Source: an uncultured Clostridia bacterium (lineage in GTDB: Bacteria; Bacillota; Clostridia; Christensenellales; Pumilibacteraceae). Taken from it: 50,172 bases of DNA. Under the pieces are notes generated by a model. The model searched no databases and was not told the DNA's origin. It saw nothing but the letters and a program-made list of their open reading frames with translations. The stretch is from positions 1 to 50,172 of the forward strand of contig CALVYT010000010.1 of the NCBI GenBank assembly GCA_944372345.1, written 5' to 3'. A program made the translations under genes and the position numbers. This document shows positions 19,210-28,087 of this stretch, one piece after another (position 1 is the stretch's first letter; every line of letters starts with the position of its first letter).

Positions 19210-20576
19210 AGCTCTGGCACGGCAGATTTCAACACGAAGTAAACAAGGCAGCGGACAGTTTCAACAGTTCGCTGTCCTTTGACAAGCGGCTGTATCGCTG
19301 TGATATCGAAGGCAGCAAAGCGCATTGCACTATGCTCGGCGAGCGCGGCATAATCCCGAAAAGCGACGCCGAGCTTATCGTAAAAACGCTGGACGAAGTT
19401 CTTGCGGACATAGAAAGCGAAAAATGCGTCATATGCGACGCCGAGGATATCCACTCTTTCGTGGAGAACGAACTCGTTTCGCGCATAGGCGCGACCGGCA
19501 AAAAGCTGCATACGGGGCGTTCGCGTAACGATCAGGTGGCGCTCGATCTGCGCCTTTATCTGCGCGACGCCGCGGACGATCTGATCTCCCTGCTTCGCGC
19601 TTTCGCGCTCACGCTGACGGACATTGCGGAACGTAATCTCGATACCGTTATGCCGGCGTTCACTCATTTGCAGAAAGCGCAGCCTACGACGCTCGCGCAT
19701 CATCTCGCGGCGTATGCGGAAATGCTCTGCCGCGATATATCCCGCTTCACGGAAGCGAAACGCCGCATAAACGTGATGCCTCTCGGCAGCGGAGCCTGCA
19801 CGTCCACCCCCTATCCCATCGATCGCAGCCGCGTAGCGGAGCTGCTCGGATTCCCCGCTGTCACGGGCAATTCGATGGACGCCGTTTCTGACAGGGATTT
19901 TGCTCTGGATTTCCTTTATGCCTGTTCCGTCGCGATGATGCATCTTTCGAGATTTTCCGAAGAGATCATCATTTGGTCGTCCGACGATTACAAATACGTC
20001 GAACTCAGCGACGGTTATTCCACGGGTTCAAGCATAATGCCGCAAAAGAAAAATCCGGATATGAATGAACTCATCCGCGGAAAAACGGGCAGGACTTACG
20101 GCGATCTTATGACGTTGCTTACAGTGATGAAAGGTATTCCTCTCGCGTATGATAAGGATATGCAGGAGGATAAGGAATGCGTATTCGACGCTTACGATAC
20201 GCTTCGCGCCTGTCTTGTAGTGTTTGACGGACTGATGAAAGAAGCCGTGTTCGATAAAAAGCGCCTGCGCGAATGCACAGAGGGCGGATTCACGAGCGCG
20301 ACGGAGTGCGCCGACTATCTCGTCGGCAAAGGCGTCCCCTTCCGCGACGCGCACGCCGCGGTCGGCGGGCTCGTAATATACTGCATAAAAAGCGGCAAAA
20401 CACTGAAAACGCTTTCTCTCGAAGAATATCGCAGATTCGGCGATTTCGATGAAGACATATATGCCGCGATAGAACCCGAAACGGCAATACTCCGCAGAAA
20501 GGCGGACGGCGCGCCGTCGCCCGACGCAATGAAAAAAGAGATCGCGGACATCCGCCGCCGTGTTTCGGTAAATTAA
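19206..20576 (+). CDS. argH: Argininosuccinate lyase
   Basis: ArgH splits argininosuccinate into arginine and fumarate. The 456-residue protein belongs to the fumarase/aspartase superfamily and carries the signature GSSIMPQKKNP (about 274-284), with HTGRSRNDQVA and TPAFTHLQKAQPTTLAHH-like substrate regions (here MPAFTHLQ). The four-base overlap with argG ties their translation together. A strong hairpin terminator follows. Confidence 0.98.
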   Translation: MKLWHGRFQHEVNKAADSFNSSLSFDKRLYRCDIEGSKAHCTMLGERGIIPKSDAELIVKTLDEVLADIESEKCVICDAEDIHSFVENELVSRIGATGKKLHTGRSRNDQVALDLRLYLRDAADDLISLLRAFALTLTDIAERNLDTVMPAFTHLQKAQPTTLAHHLAAYAEMLCRDISRFTEAKRRINVMPLGSGACTSTPYPIDRSRVAELLGFPAVTGNSMDAVSDRDFALDFLYACSVAMMHLSRFSEEIIIWSSDDYKYVELSDGYSTGSSIMPQKKNPDMNELIRGKTGRTYGDLMTLLTVMKGIPLAYDKDMQEDKECVFDAYDTLRACLVVFDGLMKEAVFDKKRLRECTEGGFTSATECADYLVGKGVPFRDAHAAVGGLVIYCIKSGKTLKTLSLEEYRRFGDFDEDIYAAIEPETAILRRKADGAPSPDAMKKEIADIRRRVSVN

Positions 20577-20603
20577 GGCAGTTGACGGTAACGCAAAAAG
20601 AGC

Positions 20604-20645
20604 AACAAGCACGTCCCGAAACGATCGTTTCGGGACGCGCTTGTT
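20604..20645. terminator. Large bidirectional terminator between argH and radC
   Basis: A 42-bp inverted repeat has a perfect 13-bp inner stem (20612-20624 with 20625-20637), one mismatch, and a 7-bp outer stem (AACAAGC/GCTTGTT). The plus side is followed by TTTTAGTTTATTTTTT and the minus side by a CTTTTTG run. It therefore can end both convergent transcripts. Confidence 0.85.
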
Positions 20646-20650
20646 TTAGT

Positions 20651-21592
20651 TTATTTTTTCTTCTCTTTTCTTTCTGCCTCGAAGCGGCGTATCGCGTCGT
20701 CCATATACGACTTGATCTTTTCGTTGCTGAACATTTTGCGGATCTCTTCTTTCAGTTCCGCGGAATCTGCTTCGTTCAGGATTACGCTGTTTGCCATATC
20801 ATCGTTGAACAGCGGTCGGCGTTCGCTCAAATACTTATCGATATTTATGAACGGTGAGCAGAGTTCTATCAGATCTTCGAGAAGGTCGTTCATATAGAAA
20901 CTGAAATACCTGTTCGCGTCGCCGCGGATAATATGATCCGTTACTGTTATACCGAGCGAAGCGAGAGTTATTATCACGACGCAGGTAGCGGCAAGGTCGT
21001 TCATTGACGGGTACATATTATCGCCCGGATGATTGTGGAAAATTATCACTTTCGACGCTTTGCATGCGGCGGAAAGACGGTACAGTACAGGTATGTTTAC
21101 CGTTGCGCTCGTTCCGTCGCCCGTGCTGATCTTTGCGGAATTTCTGACACGTCCGTTGATGTCGAGGAATATCGCGCCGACATACTCCTGCTTCGGATCG
21201 AGAGACATACCGGAATGATCGACGTAATACCGCACTTCGGAATAGGTATTGAGCGCGGCGTTCTCCGCTTTACTATCCCTTAAATACGCGTCCGTTATCG
21301 GCAATATCGATTTTATGAGATATGCGGCGGTCTCAGGCAGTCCGGGGAATGCGATAAGATCTTCTATGTCTGCATCGAATACCGCAGACAATGAGCCGAA
21401 AGCGTGTATCAGTTTATGGGCGAGTTCGTTGGTGTCTTTTCTCGGCACGGCGTAAAACAGCAGAAATTCAAGCACTTCGTGCGGAGAAAAGGATTTCAGT
21501 TCGGGGTCGGCAAGTATGCGTTTGCGAACCCGTTCTCTGTGTCCTTCGTGAAAATTTATTCGTTCCGAATCTTTTTCGCCGTTCTTTTTCAT
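20651..21592 (-). CDS. radC: RadC family JAB/MPN domain protein with C-terminal extension
   Basis: A 313-residue member of the RadC family, whose biological role is unsettled despite its DNA-repair name. It has an N-terminal helix-hairpin-helix-like region (about 15-95) and a JAB metalloprotease-like domain with HNHPGD (about 184-189), a downstream Asp in SMND, and an upstream Glu in EYVGAIFLD, so the metal site looks intact. The last 80 residues, rich in charged residues and ending in KEKKK, extend beyond the usual RadC length of about 225. It is the third gene of a yebC-proA-radC run. Confidence 0.88.
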   Translation of the reverse strand: MKKNGEKDSERINFHEGHRERVRKRILADPELKSFSPHEVLEFLLFYAVPRKDTNELAHKLIHAFGSLSAVFDADIEDLIAFPGLPETAAYLIKSILPITDAYLRDSKAENAALNTYSEVRYYVDHSGMSLDPKQEYVGAIFLDINGRVRNSAKISTGDGTSATVNIPVLYRLSAACKASKVIIFHNHPGDNMYPSMNDLAATCVVIITLASLGITVTDHIIRGDANRYFSFYMNDLLEDLIELCSPFINIDKYLSERRPLFNDDMANSVILNEADSAELKEEIRKMFSNEKIKSYMDDAIRRFEAERKEKKK

Positions 21593-21601
21593 TGCGTCAG
21601 A

Positions 21602-22852
21602 TCACTTGCGGCATTGACCGTTGCCGTCTATAACGTATTTGAAACTCGTCAGCTGTTCGGGACCGAGAGGACCTCTCGCGTGCAGCTTTTGAGTGGATAT
21701 GCCGAGCTCTGCGCCGAAGCCGAACTCGAATCCGTCCGTAAAACGTGTCGATGCGTTGACGTACACCGCCGCACTGTCTACTTCCCTACGGAACATATCC
21801 GCCGCCGCTTCGTCGCGGGTCACGATCGCGTCGCTGTGGTGAGTACCGTATTTGTTGATATGGTCGATAGCTTCGCGTTCATTTTCCACGACTTTGCACG
21901 AGATCTCATAACCGAGATACTCGGTTGCATAGTCGGCTTCCGTCGCGGACGCTATTTTGTCCGCAAATTCGGGGCACGAAGCGATCGTTTTCTGGCAGCC
22001 GTGAACGGTAACGCTCTTTTCGATAAGCGCCTTTACGAGTACGGGCAGCGCTTCTTCCGCGATGTCTTTATCTACGAGCAGGCTTTCGAGCGCGTTGCAT
22101 ACTCCGGGACGCTGCAGCTTGCCGTTGAGCAGGATGTCGAGCGCGACCTTTATATCTCCCGTTTTTTCCAGATAGAGATGACAGTTCCCCGCTCCCGTTT
22201 CGATAACGGGGATCGTAGCGCTCTTCTTTGTGGTGCGGATGAGATTAGCCGAACCTCTCGGAACGAGCACATCGACGTAGTCGTCCATATGCATAAATTC
22301 GGCGGCGCCTTCTCTCGTGGTGTCTTCGATAAGCTGAATGAATTCCGATTCAAAACCATGCTTTTCGAGTGCGTTTTTCATTACGCGAACAAGGCATTGA
22401 TTGGTTATGAATGCGTCTTTGCTGCCGCGGAGAACTATCGCGTTACCCGTCTTTATGCAGAGCGCGGTGACGTCGCAGGTCACGTTGGGACGCGCTTCGT
22501 AGATGATGCCGATCACGCCGAGCGGCACGCTGATCCGCCTTATGGAAAGCCCGGCGTGATTGACCCAGCTTGCGAGCACTTTGCCGACGGGATCGTCCAA
22601 CTTTATCAGCTGTTTTATCCCTTCCGATATGCCGGCGATGCGTTCCTCGGTGAGGCGAAGCCTGTCTATGAGATATGCCGGCAGGTCTTTGCCGTTTTCT
22701 ATATCCTTTGCGTTCGCAGAGAGAATTTCGGACGAGTTATCGGTAAGCGCGTCGGCGATCGCCGCAAGCATTTCGTTTTTCTCTTCCGATGTGAGCAGCG
22801 CGGGATATGCCGCGTGCTTTTTCGCGAGTTCGCAGGTTTCGCGTACGGTCAT
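21602..22852 (-). CDS. proA: Gamma-glutamyl phosphate reductase
   Basis: ProA reduces glutamyl-5-phosphate with NADPH in proline synthesis. The 416-residue aldehyde-dehydrogenase-fold protein has the catalytic cysteine in RPGVCNALE (about 247) and the family motifs SVPLGVIGIIYEARPNV, GSKDAFITN and DGFEFGFGAELGISTQKLHARGP region. No proB (glutamate kinase) is adjacent, which is unusual because proB and proA are commonly paired; it may lie elsewhere. It starts three bases after yebC ends and sits nine bases ahead of radC. Confidence 0.97.
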   Translation of the reverse strand: MTVRETCELAKKHAAYPALLTSEEKNEMLAAIADALTDNSSEILSANAKDIENGKDLPAYLIDRLRLTEERIAGISEGIKQLIKLDDPVGKVLASWVNHAGLSIRRISVPLGVIGIIYEARPNVTCDVTALCIKTGNAIVLRGSKDAFITNQCLVRVMKNALEKHGFESEFIQLIEDTTREGAAEFMHMDDYVDVLVPRGSANLIRTTKKSATIPVIETGAGNCHLYLEKTGDIKVALDILLNGKLQRPGVCNALESLLVDKDIAEEALPVLVKALIEKSVTVHGCQKTIASCPEFADKIASATEADYATEYLGYEISCKVVENEREAIDHINKYGTHHSDAIVTRDEAAADMFRREVDSAAVYVNASTRFTDGFEFGFGAELGISTQKLHARGPLGPEQLTSFKYVIDGNGQCRK

Positions 22853-22855
22853 CGT

Positions 22856-23596
22856 TTATTCCTCCCCGTCCTCGTCGTATTCCGCGTTATGATATACTTC
22901 CTGAACGTCGTCATTGTCCTCGAATGCGTCGAGCATTTTGAGCAATTTGTCCCTGTCCTCCGCTTCCAGACGGATCGTATTCTGCGGGATGCGGCGGATC
23001 TCCGCCGACGCGTATTCTATGCCCGCAGTGCTGATAGCGTCGCGGACGGACGCAAAATCGGAGGGAGAGGTTATTATTTCATAATAATCGTCGTCGGCGT
23101 CGAAATCTTCCGCACCCGCGTCGAGAGCCGTCATCATCATTTCGTCGTCGTCCATTCCCGCTTTTTTCTCTACGGTGATCACGCCCTTCGTGTCGAACAT
23201 ATAGGACACGCAGCCGGACGTTCCGAGACTGCCGCCAGCTTTGTCGAATATGTGGCGGACTTCTCCGCCCGTGCGGTTCTTATTGTCCGTCAGCGCCTCT
23301 ACGATGACTGCGACGCCGTTGGTGCCGTATCCTTCGTAAACTATGCTTTCGTAGTTTATGCTTCCGAGTTCGCCGCTTGCCTTCTGTATGCTCCTGTTTA
23401 TGTTGTCTTTGGGCATATTGTTGGCTTTGGCTTTATCTATCACCGCGCGGAGAGCCGCATTGGAAGCGGGATCGGGTCCGCCCGCTTTGACCGCGACGGC
23501 GATCTCTCTGCCGATCTTGGTGAATATCTTGCCTCTTGCCGCGTCGGCTTTGCCTTTTGCCTGCTGTATGTTATGCCATTTGGAATGTCCCGACAT
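22856..23596 (-). CDS. yebC: YebC/PmpR family protein
   Basis: A 246-residue member of the YebC family, once annotated only as a DNA-binding regulator; members are also linked to translation of proline-rich stretches. The start [11 protein letters not shown] is diagnostic, followed by [11 protein letters not shown] and the acidic C-terminal part ([12 protein letters not shown]). In many bacteria yebC precedes ruvCAB; here it is about 5 kb away, leading proA and radC instead. Confidence 0.95.
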   Translation of the reverse strand: MSGHSKWHNIQQAKGKADAARGKIFTKIGREIAVAVKAGGPDPASNAALRAVIDKAKANNMPKDNINRSIQKASGELGSINYESIVYEGYGTNGVAVIVEALTDNKNRTGGEVRHIFDKAGGSLGTSGCVSYMFDTKGVITVEKKAGMDDDEMMMTALDAGAEDFDADDDYYEIITSPSDFASVRDAISTAGIEYASAEIRRIPQNTIRLEAEDRDKLLKMLDAFEDNDDVQEVYHNAEYDEDGEE

Positions 23597-23615
23597 ATGT
23601 TTATACCTCGCTGTA

Positions 23616-24353
23616 TCAGATTATTTTTCCGTTTATGAGTCCGTACATCAATACGGCGCCGCTTACCGCCGCATTGAGAGATTCTATGGAGCCCGTCATA
23701 GGGACGGACACCTTTTCGTCGCATAGTTCCATCACTTCTTCGGATATGCCGTTCGCTTCGCCGCCGATGACCAGACAGAATCTACCTCTTTCGGGCGGGC
23801 GTCCGAATACCGATTTTCCGTCCATATCCGCGCCGATGATACGGTAGCCGGATCCCGAAAGATCCCGCAGCAGCCTCGCGTCCGCTTTTATGAGGTTTAC
23901 CTTAACTATTGCGGACATAGTGCTTCGTACCGTTTTTCCCGAATAGGCGTCGGCGCAGTCCTTGACGTAAACGTCGTTATATCCCGCGGCGCACGCCGTT
24001 CTTATGAGCGTTCCGAGATTTCCCGGATCGCGCAATCCGTCGAGCAGCAGTGCACGGTCGCATCCCGACGGTTTTCCGTCCGGCTTTTTCAGGATCGCCG
24101 CGACGCCCTGCGCCGTTACCGTTTCGCATACGGCGGAAAGCAATTCCGGGGAGAACACCGTTGCTCCGGGGTATTCGTCCGCAAGCGACGGGACCGTAAC
24201 AATCTCTCTGACGAGTTCGGGAGCGAAGCGCAGTATGTCGTCTACCGAGCGCTTCCCTTCCGCAACGAAATATCCTGTCTTGTCGCGGTATTTCTTCTGC
24301 GACAGGGATGAGATCAGTTTTGCGGTCTTGTTGGATCTCGAAGTGATGATCAT
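23616..24353 (-). CDS. SpoU/TrmH-type RNA 2'-O-methyltransferase
   Basis: A 245-residue SPOUT methyltransferase. An N-terminal L30e-like substrate-binding domain (about 1-90) is followed by the knotted SAM domain with [25 protein letters not shown] and [15 protein letters not shown], the three standard motifs. It resembles B. subtilis YsgA, and the substrate is probably rRNA, but the exact nucleotide cannot be told. ATG 24353 is preferred over an upstream ATG at 24398, which lies at the rplT terminator. No clear ribosome binding site is visible, and the rplT terminator sits just upstream, so expression may depend on readthrough. Confidence 0.9.
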   Translation of the reverse strand: MIITSRSNKTAKLISSLSQKKYRDKTGYFVAEGKRSVDDILRFAPELVREIVTVPSLADEYPGATVFSPELLSAVCETVTAQGVAAILKKPDGKPSGCDRALLLDGLRDPGNLGTLIRTACAAGYNDVYVKDCADAYSGKTVRSTMSAIVKVNLIKADARLLRDLSGSGYRIIGADMDGKSVFGRPPERGRFCLVIGGEANGISEEVMELCDEKVSVPMTGSIESLNAAVSGAVLMYGLINGKII

Positions 24354-24364
24354 TGTTTCAAACC

Positions 24365-24393
24365 AAAAACAGAAGCCGGTCAGCTTCTGTTTT
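24365..24393 (-). terminator. Terminator of the infC-rpmI-rplT operon
   Basis: An 11-bp stem (24393-24383 with 24376-24366, AAAACAGAAGC/GCTTCTGTTTT) with a 6-base loop ends in TTTTT on the minus strand. It begins six bases after the rplT stop. Confidence 0.85.
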
Positions 24394-24398
24394 ATCAA

Positions 24399-24749
24399 TT
24401 ATTTCGCAGCCTTCGCCTTTTCCGCGAGCTTGGCAAACGTGGCGCTGTCGGTCACCGCAATGTCCGCGAGCACCTTTCTGTTGAGGTCGATGCCGCAGAC
24501 TTTGAGTCCGTGCATAAATTTGCTGTACGAAAGACCGTTCAGTCTCGCCGCGGCATTGATCCTCGCGATCCAAAGTCTGCGGAAATCTCTCTTCTTGCGG
24601 CGGCGTCCGATGAACGCGTACATCTGGGACTTCATAACGGCTTCGCGTGCGATCCTGTAAGAACGCGACTTGGAACCGAAATAGCCCTTTGCCAGTCTCA
24701 TTATCTTTCTGCGCTTTTTAAGTGCGTTTACGCTTCTCTTGATCCTCAT
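24399..24749 (-). CDS. rplT: 50S ribosomal protein L20
   Basis: L20 binds 23S rRNA early in 50S assembly and, in Firmicutes, represses its own operon through the leader RNA. The 116-residue, highly basic protein begins [15 protein letters not shown] and contains [14 protein letters not shown] and [15 protein letters not shown], all typical. It lies six bases after rpmI. Confidence 0.98.
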   Translation of the reverse strand: MRIKRSVNALKKRRKIMRLAKGYFGSKSRSYRIAREAVMKSQMYAFIGRRRKKRDFRRLWIARINAAARLNGLSYSKFMHGLKVCGIDLNRKVLADIAVTDSATFAKLAEKAKAAK

Positions 24750-24755
24750 CTGCGA

Positions 24756-24959
24756 TTACCTCCTGCCCTGCAGCATTACTTTTACGGTCTTGGATTCCTC
24801 TGCGGAAGCAAGGTATGCTCCCTGGCGGAGCTTCATCTTTCTCTTACTGTCTTTCTTGGTCAGAATGTGGTTCTTATTCTGATAATTGCGTTTTACTTTG
24901 CCGCTCTTGCTGACGCGAAAACGTTTTTTCGCGCCGCTGTGGCTCTTCATTTTAGGCAT
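24756..24959 (-). CDS. rpmI: 50S ribosomal protein L35
   Basis: A 67-residue basic ribosomal protein beginning [14 protein letters not shown] and containing [13 protein letters not shown], the family signature. It sits between infC and rplT in the standard operon. Confidence 0.98.
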   Translation of the reverse strand: MPKMKSHSGAKKRFRVSKSGKVKRNYQNKNHILTKKDSKRKMKLRQGAYLASAEESKTVKVMLQGRR

Positions 24960-24982
24960 TTTGTATATGACCCTCCGTAAAG

Positions 24983-25501
24983 TTATTTTTTAGGTGCGAG
25001 TATCATGAGTATGTTGCGTCCCTCTGTAGTCGGAGCTTTCTCTATGACGCAAACGTCCTCTATGATGGAATAAAATTCGTGCATTACTTCGACGCCCAGT
25101 TTCGCGTGTGCCTGCTGGCGTCCTTTCATTCTTATGGAGACTTCGACCTTGTTCCCCGCGACGCAGAATTTTGCCGCCGAGCGCGCTTTTGTTTCGAGGT
25201 CGTGCCTGTCGATGGTCATCGAAAGCCAGATCTTTTTGAGTTCGTTCTGCTTCTGGTTCTTCTTGGCTTCCTTTTCCTTTTTGGATTTTTCGAACTTGTA
25301 TTTGCTGTAATCCATCAGCTTGCATACGGGCGGTTTCGCCTGTGGGCTGATCTTGACAAGATCGAGGTTACGTTCGTCCGCGATCTTGTTCGCCGCTTCC
25401 GCGCTCATTATCCCGAGCTGTTCGCCGTCTTCGCCGATAAGGCGTATTTCGCGGTCGCGGATCCTCTGATTGATTTCCACCTCAGGTTGCTTGTTTATGA
25501 T
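24983..25501 (-). CDS. infC: Translation initiation factor IF-3, ATC start
   Basis: IF-3 keeps ribosomal subunits apart and proofreads the start codon. The 172-residue protein has the N-terminal domain ([22 protein letters not shown]), lysine-rich linker, and C-terminal domain ([16 protein letters not shown]...[12 protein letters not shown]). The start is placed at ATC 25501-25499, six bases after GGAGG (25512-25508); ATA at 25498 is the alternative. No ATG, GTG or TTG fits: the upstream ATG at 25549 lies in the attenuator stem. Rare start codons are known in infC, where IF-3 discriminates against them and so limits its own synthesis. Confidence 0.95.
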   Translation of the reverse strand: MINKQPEVEINQRIRDREIRLIGEDGEQLGIMSAEAANKIADERNLDLVKISPQAKPPVCKLMDYSKYKFEKSKKEKEAKKNQKQNELKKIWLSMTIDRHDLETKARSAAKFCVAGNKVEVSIRMKGRQQAHAKLGVEVMHEFYSIIEDVCVIEKAPTTEGRNILMILAPKK

Positions 25502-25626
25502 AGTGGACCTCCGAAAAAGAATGAGCGTGAAAACAGACTTCACGCTCATACCGGAAAAACTAGACCGATGAAATTGCGTTACCGTTCCGAGCCTGCCCGA
25601 ACGGTGAGATAAAATCTGCTTTCAAC
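25502..25626 (-). promoter_or_regulatory. infC leader RNA, candidate L20-responsive leader
   Basis: About 125 nt of untranslated leader precede infC. It has a 7-bp hairpin (25605-25599 with 25587-25581, ACCGTTC/GAACGGT) and then a full intrinsic terminator right before the ribosome binding site. In Bacillus, L20 binds such a leader and promotes termination. The layout fits the same autoregulation, but the L20-binding fold itself was not verified. Confidence 0.6.
25514..25549 (-). terminator. Attenuator terminator in the infC leader
   Basis: A perfect 11-bp stem (ATGAGCGTGAA at 25549-25539 with TTCACGCTCAT at 25531-25521) and a 7-base loop are followed by TCTTTTTC. It ends two bases before GGAGG of infC, so it must be bypassed for the operon to be expressed. 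Confidence 0.88.
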
Positions 25627-25632
25627 GCAATA

Positions 25633-25661
25633 ATTATATGTCATACGGCATATTTTGTCAA
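25633..25661 (-). promoter_or_regulatory. infC operon promoter
   Basis: TTGACA (25661-25656), a 17-bp spacer and TATAAT (25638-25633) make an exact sigma-A consensus promoter. It lies in the gap just after the thrS stop, so infC is transcribed separately from thrS. The expected start is about 25626. Confidence 0.9.
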
Positions 25662-25671
25662 CTGTTTTTCA

Positions 25672-27612
25672 TCAATTTTCCGACGAAAATGTTTCGATCT
25701 CGTGTTTTATGCGGCTGACGAACTCGTCGAACGTCATACTTCCGAGATCGCCCGTCTTTCTGCCGCGCACGGACACTTTGCCTTCTTCCGCTTCGCGGTC
25801 GCCTATTATCAGCATATACGGCGTTTTTTCGAGCTGCGCTTCCCTGATCTTGAACCCGATCTTTTCGTTGCGCAGATCCGCGGTAGCGCGCAGTCCGTGG
25901 GCGCGCAGTTTTTCCACCGTTTCTCTGCACTTATCTGCTGTCCTGTCAGTGAGCGCAAGCACTTTGACCTGATTGGGCGACATCCACACAGGGAACGCTC
26001 CCGCGTATTTTTCTATGAGCATAGCGATCGTTCTTTCGTAGCTTCCTATCGACGAACGGTGTATGATCATCGGGCGTTTGCGCGTTCCGTCCTCCGCGAC
26101 ATAAGTCATATCGAATCTTTCCGCGGCGGCAAAGTCGAGCTGGATGGTGATTATCGTATCTTCTTTACCCCACACGTTGCGCGCCTGGAGGTCGAGTTTG
26201 GGGCCGTAGAACGCTGCTTCGCCGTCGGCTTCCACATAGTCGATTCCTATGTCGTCGAGTATCTTTTTCATCAATGCCTGCGTTTCAGTCCAGGCTTTGG
26301 GATTGTTGATGTATTTGGACTTCTTTTTGGGATCCCACTTGGAGAATCTGAACGAGATCTCGTCGGAAATGCCGAGGCACTTTTCCATATACAGTATGAG
26401 ATCGAATACTCCCTTGAATTCATCCTCTATCTGTTCGGGTGCGCATATGATATGCGCCTCGGACAGAGTGAACTGCCTGACTCTCGTCAGCCCGTGCATT
26501 TCCCCGCTGCTTTCGTTGCGGAAGAGCGTGGAAGTCTCGTTATAGCGGCACGGCAGATCACGGTAGCTCTTTATGCCGTTCTTATATATTAGATACTGGA
26601 ACGGGCAGGTCATCGGGCGGAGCGCTATGACTTCTTCGTCCATTGCTTCGTCGCCGAGCACGAACATTCCGTCCTTATAATGGTCCCAATGCCCGGAGAT
26701 CTTATACAGGTCGCTTTTAGCCATATACGGGGTCTTTGTGAGCATATAACCGCGGCGTTCTTCTTCGTCCTCCACGAAGCGTTGAAGGATCTGGAACAGT
26801 TTTGCGCCGTTGGGCATAAGCAGCGGGAGCCCCTGACCGACGAGCTCGTCGGTCATAAATATGCCGAGTTCTCTGCCCAGCTTGTTATGGTCGCGTTTCT
26901 TCGCTTCTTCGACGGCTTCGAGATATTCTGTGAGTTCCGATTTTTTTTCAAACGCGGTCCCGTATATGCGGGTGAGCATCTTGTTCTTTTCGTTGCCCTT
27001 CCAGTATGCTCCCGTGATCTGTGTGAGTTTGAAGCACTTGACTTTGCCCGTGCTCATCAAGTGCGGTCCCGCGCAGAGATCCGTGAAATTGCCCTGTGAG
27101 TAAAACGTGATCTCGCTGCCGCGCGGCAGATCCTCGATAAGCTGCAATTTATATATCTCATCGAAACCGCGCATTTTCGTGACCGCCTGTTTTCTCGTTA
27201 CGACGGTGCGTTCTATGGGGAAATCCGCCTTTATGATGGATTCCATTTCCTTTTCGATACGAGGCAGATCGTCCATCGTTATGGGCGTGGGAAAATCGAA
27301 GTCGTAATAAAATCCCGTTTTGATAGCGGGTCCGATCGCGAGTTTTGCATCGGGATACAGGTTCTTGACTGCCTGCGCGAGAATGTGCGAGCAGGTGTGG
27401 CGATATGCGTTTTTGCCCTCTTCGTCTTTGAACGTGAGCAGTTCGAGCGTGCAGTCCTCTTCTATCGTGCGTCCGAGTTCGACGAGTTTTCCGTTCATGC
27501 GCGCTATAAGCGCGTTGCGAGCAAGTCCCTCGCTGATCCTTTTGGCAACGTCGATAATGCGTTCGCCGCGTTCGGCTTCCATCGTCGAGCCGTCTTTGAG
27601 AGTTACAGTCAT
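25672..27612 (-). CDS. thrS: Threonyl-tRNA synthetase
   Basis: ThrRS charges tRNA-Thr and clears mischarged Ser. The 646-residue protein has a TGS domain (about 1-62), an editing domain with HTCSH (72-76), the class II catalytic core with the zinc-site Cys in RPMTCPF, motif 2 FRNESSGEMHGLTRVRQF, motif 3 IHRSSIGSYERTIA, and a C-terminal anticodon-binding domain. Expression is controlled by the T-box leader just upstream. A cognate-type tRNA-Thr (UGU) lies at 49.9 kb. Confidence 0.98.
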   Translation of the reverse strand: MTVTLKDGSTMEAERGERIIDVAKRISEGLARNALIARMNGKLVELGRTIEEDCTLELLTFKDEEGKNAYRHTCSHILAQAVKNLYPDAKLAIGPAIKTGFYYDFDFPTPITMDDLPRIEKEMESIIKADFPIERTVVTRKQAVTKMRGFDEIYKLQLIEDLPRGSEITFYSQGNFTDLCAGPHLMSTGKVKCFKLTQITGAYWKGNEKNKMLTRIYGTAFEKKSELTEYLEAVEEAKKRDHNKLGRELGIFMTDELVGQGLPLLMPNGAKLFQILQRFVEDEEERRGYMLTKTPYMAKSDLYKISGHWDHYKDGMFVLGDEAMDEEVIALRPMTCPFQYLIYKNGIKSYRDLPCRYNETSTLFRNESSGEMHGLTRVRQFTLSEAHIICAPEQIEDEFKGVFDLILYMEKCLGISDEISFRFSKWDPKKKSKYINNPKAWTETQALMKKILDDIGIDYVEADGEAAFYGPKLDLQARNVWGKEDTIITIQLDFAAAERFDMTYVAEDGTRKRPMIIHRSSIGSYERTIAMLIEKYAGAFPVWMSPNQVKVLALTDRTADKCRETVEKLRAHGLRATADLRNEKIGFKIREAQLEKTPYMLIIGDREAEEGKVSVRGRKTGDLGSMTFDEFVSRIKHEIETFSSEN

Positions 27613-27897
27613 AATGACCTCCGTTTATGTCGCTGCGCGCCGTGCCGCAGCCGTCTTAATAATATCCGCAAAAATAAAAATCCTTAAGAATAGCTCTTAA
27701 GGACGATCTGCAAAACCGTGGTTCCACCTTAATTCGCCGCATATCGCGGCCTCGTTTATGCGCCTGCGCGGCGCCGCGTTCCGTTCGCGGTGGTTTCGTT
27801 CGGGCGGCGCGTGCATCCGTTTCAGCCGAGCGGACGCTCTCTTCTCCGTGCCGTTATCCCTCTCTACTTGTCCGGAAACATATCGGAAATCGTTTAC
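27613..27897 (-). promoter_or_regulatory. T-box leader of thrS, Thr specifier
   Basis: The conserved T-box AAGGTGGAACCACGG lies at 27730-27716, followed by a terminator (27703-27671). The AGAGAG element is at 27842-27837, followed by a GCGTCCG/CGGATGC stem. After it, GAACGAA is followed by ACC (27794-27792), a threonine codon in the same relative place as TTC in the pheS leader, so it is the likely specifier. Uncharged tRNA-Thr would stabilise the antiterminator and switch thrS on. Confidence 0.9.
27671..27703 (-). terminator. Regulated terminator of the thrS T-box
   Basis: TCCTTAAG (27703-27696) pairs with CTTAAGGA (27688-27681) around a 7-base loop, followed by TTTTTATTTTT. It competes with the antiterminator formed by the adjacent T-box sequence. 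Confidence 0.88.
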
Positions 27898-27903
27898 CGA
27901 TAT

Positions 27904-27932
27904 ATTTTAACTCATATGACCGTGCTTGTCAA
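27904..27932 (-). promoter_or_regulatory. thrS promoter
   Basis: TTGACA (27932-27927), a 17-bp spacer and TAAAAT (27909-27904). The predicted start is about 27897, giving a leader of about 285 nt that holds the T-box. Confidence 0.85.
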
Positions 27933-27962
27933 GCGTTGGCGGCATATTTTCACGGCTTTTCG

Positions 27963-28008
27963 CAAAAATAAAACGGTTTCAGCCGAAAACTTCGGAAGAA
28001 ACCGTTTT
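27963..28008 (-). terminator. Terminator of the Spo0A-like gene
   Basis: An 11-bp outer stem (AAAACGGTTTC at 28008-27998 with its complement at 27980-27970) encloses a CCGAA/TTCGG inner stem and is followed by ATTTTTG. It separates the Spo0A-like transcript from the thrS promoter. The rest of 28009-28087 shows nothing. Confidence 0.85.
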
Positions 28009-28087
28009 CCCCGTATGTATTTTTGCGCTGGTGTGGGACGCCTGCCGCTGTGTTCGTTCTGGCAGACGCAAATGTTCGGCGCCTTTG

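Noticed and set aside
21404..23638. Very long plus-strand open frame (744 codons) opposite radC, proA and yebC
   Set aside because: The minus strand encodes clearly conserved proteins; the antisense frame is Arg/Phe/Tyr-rich with no known motif, an effect of GC-rich codon bias.
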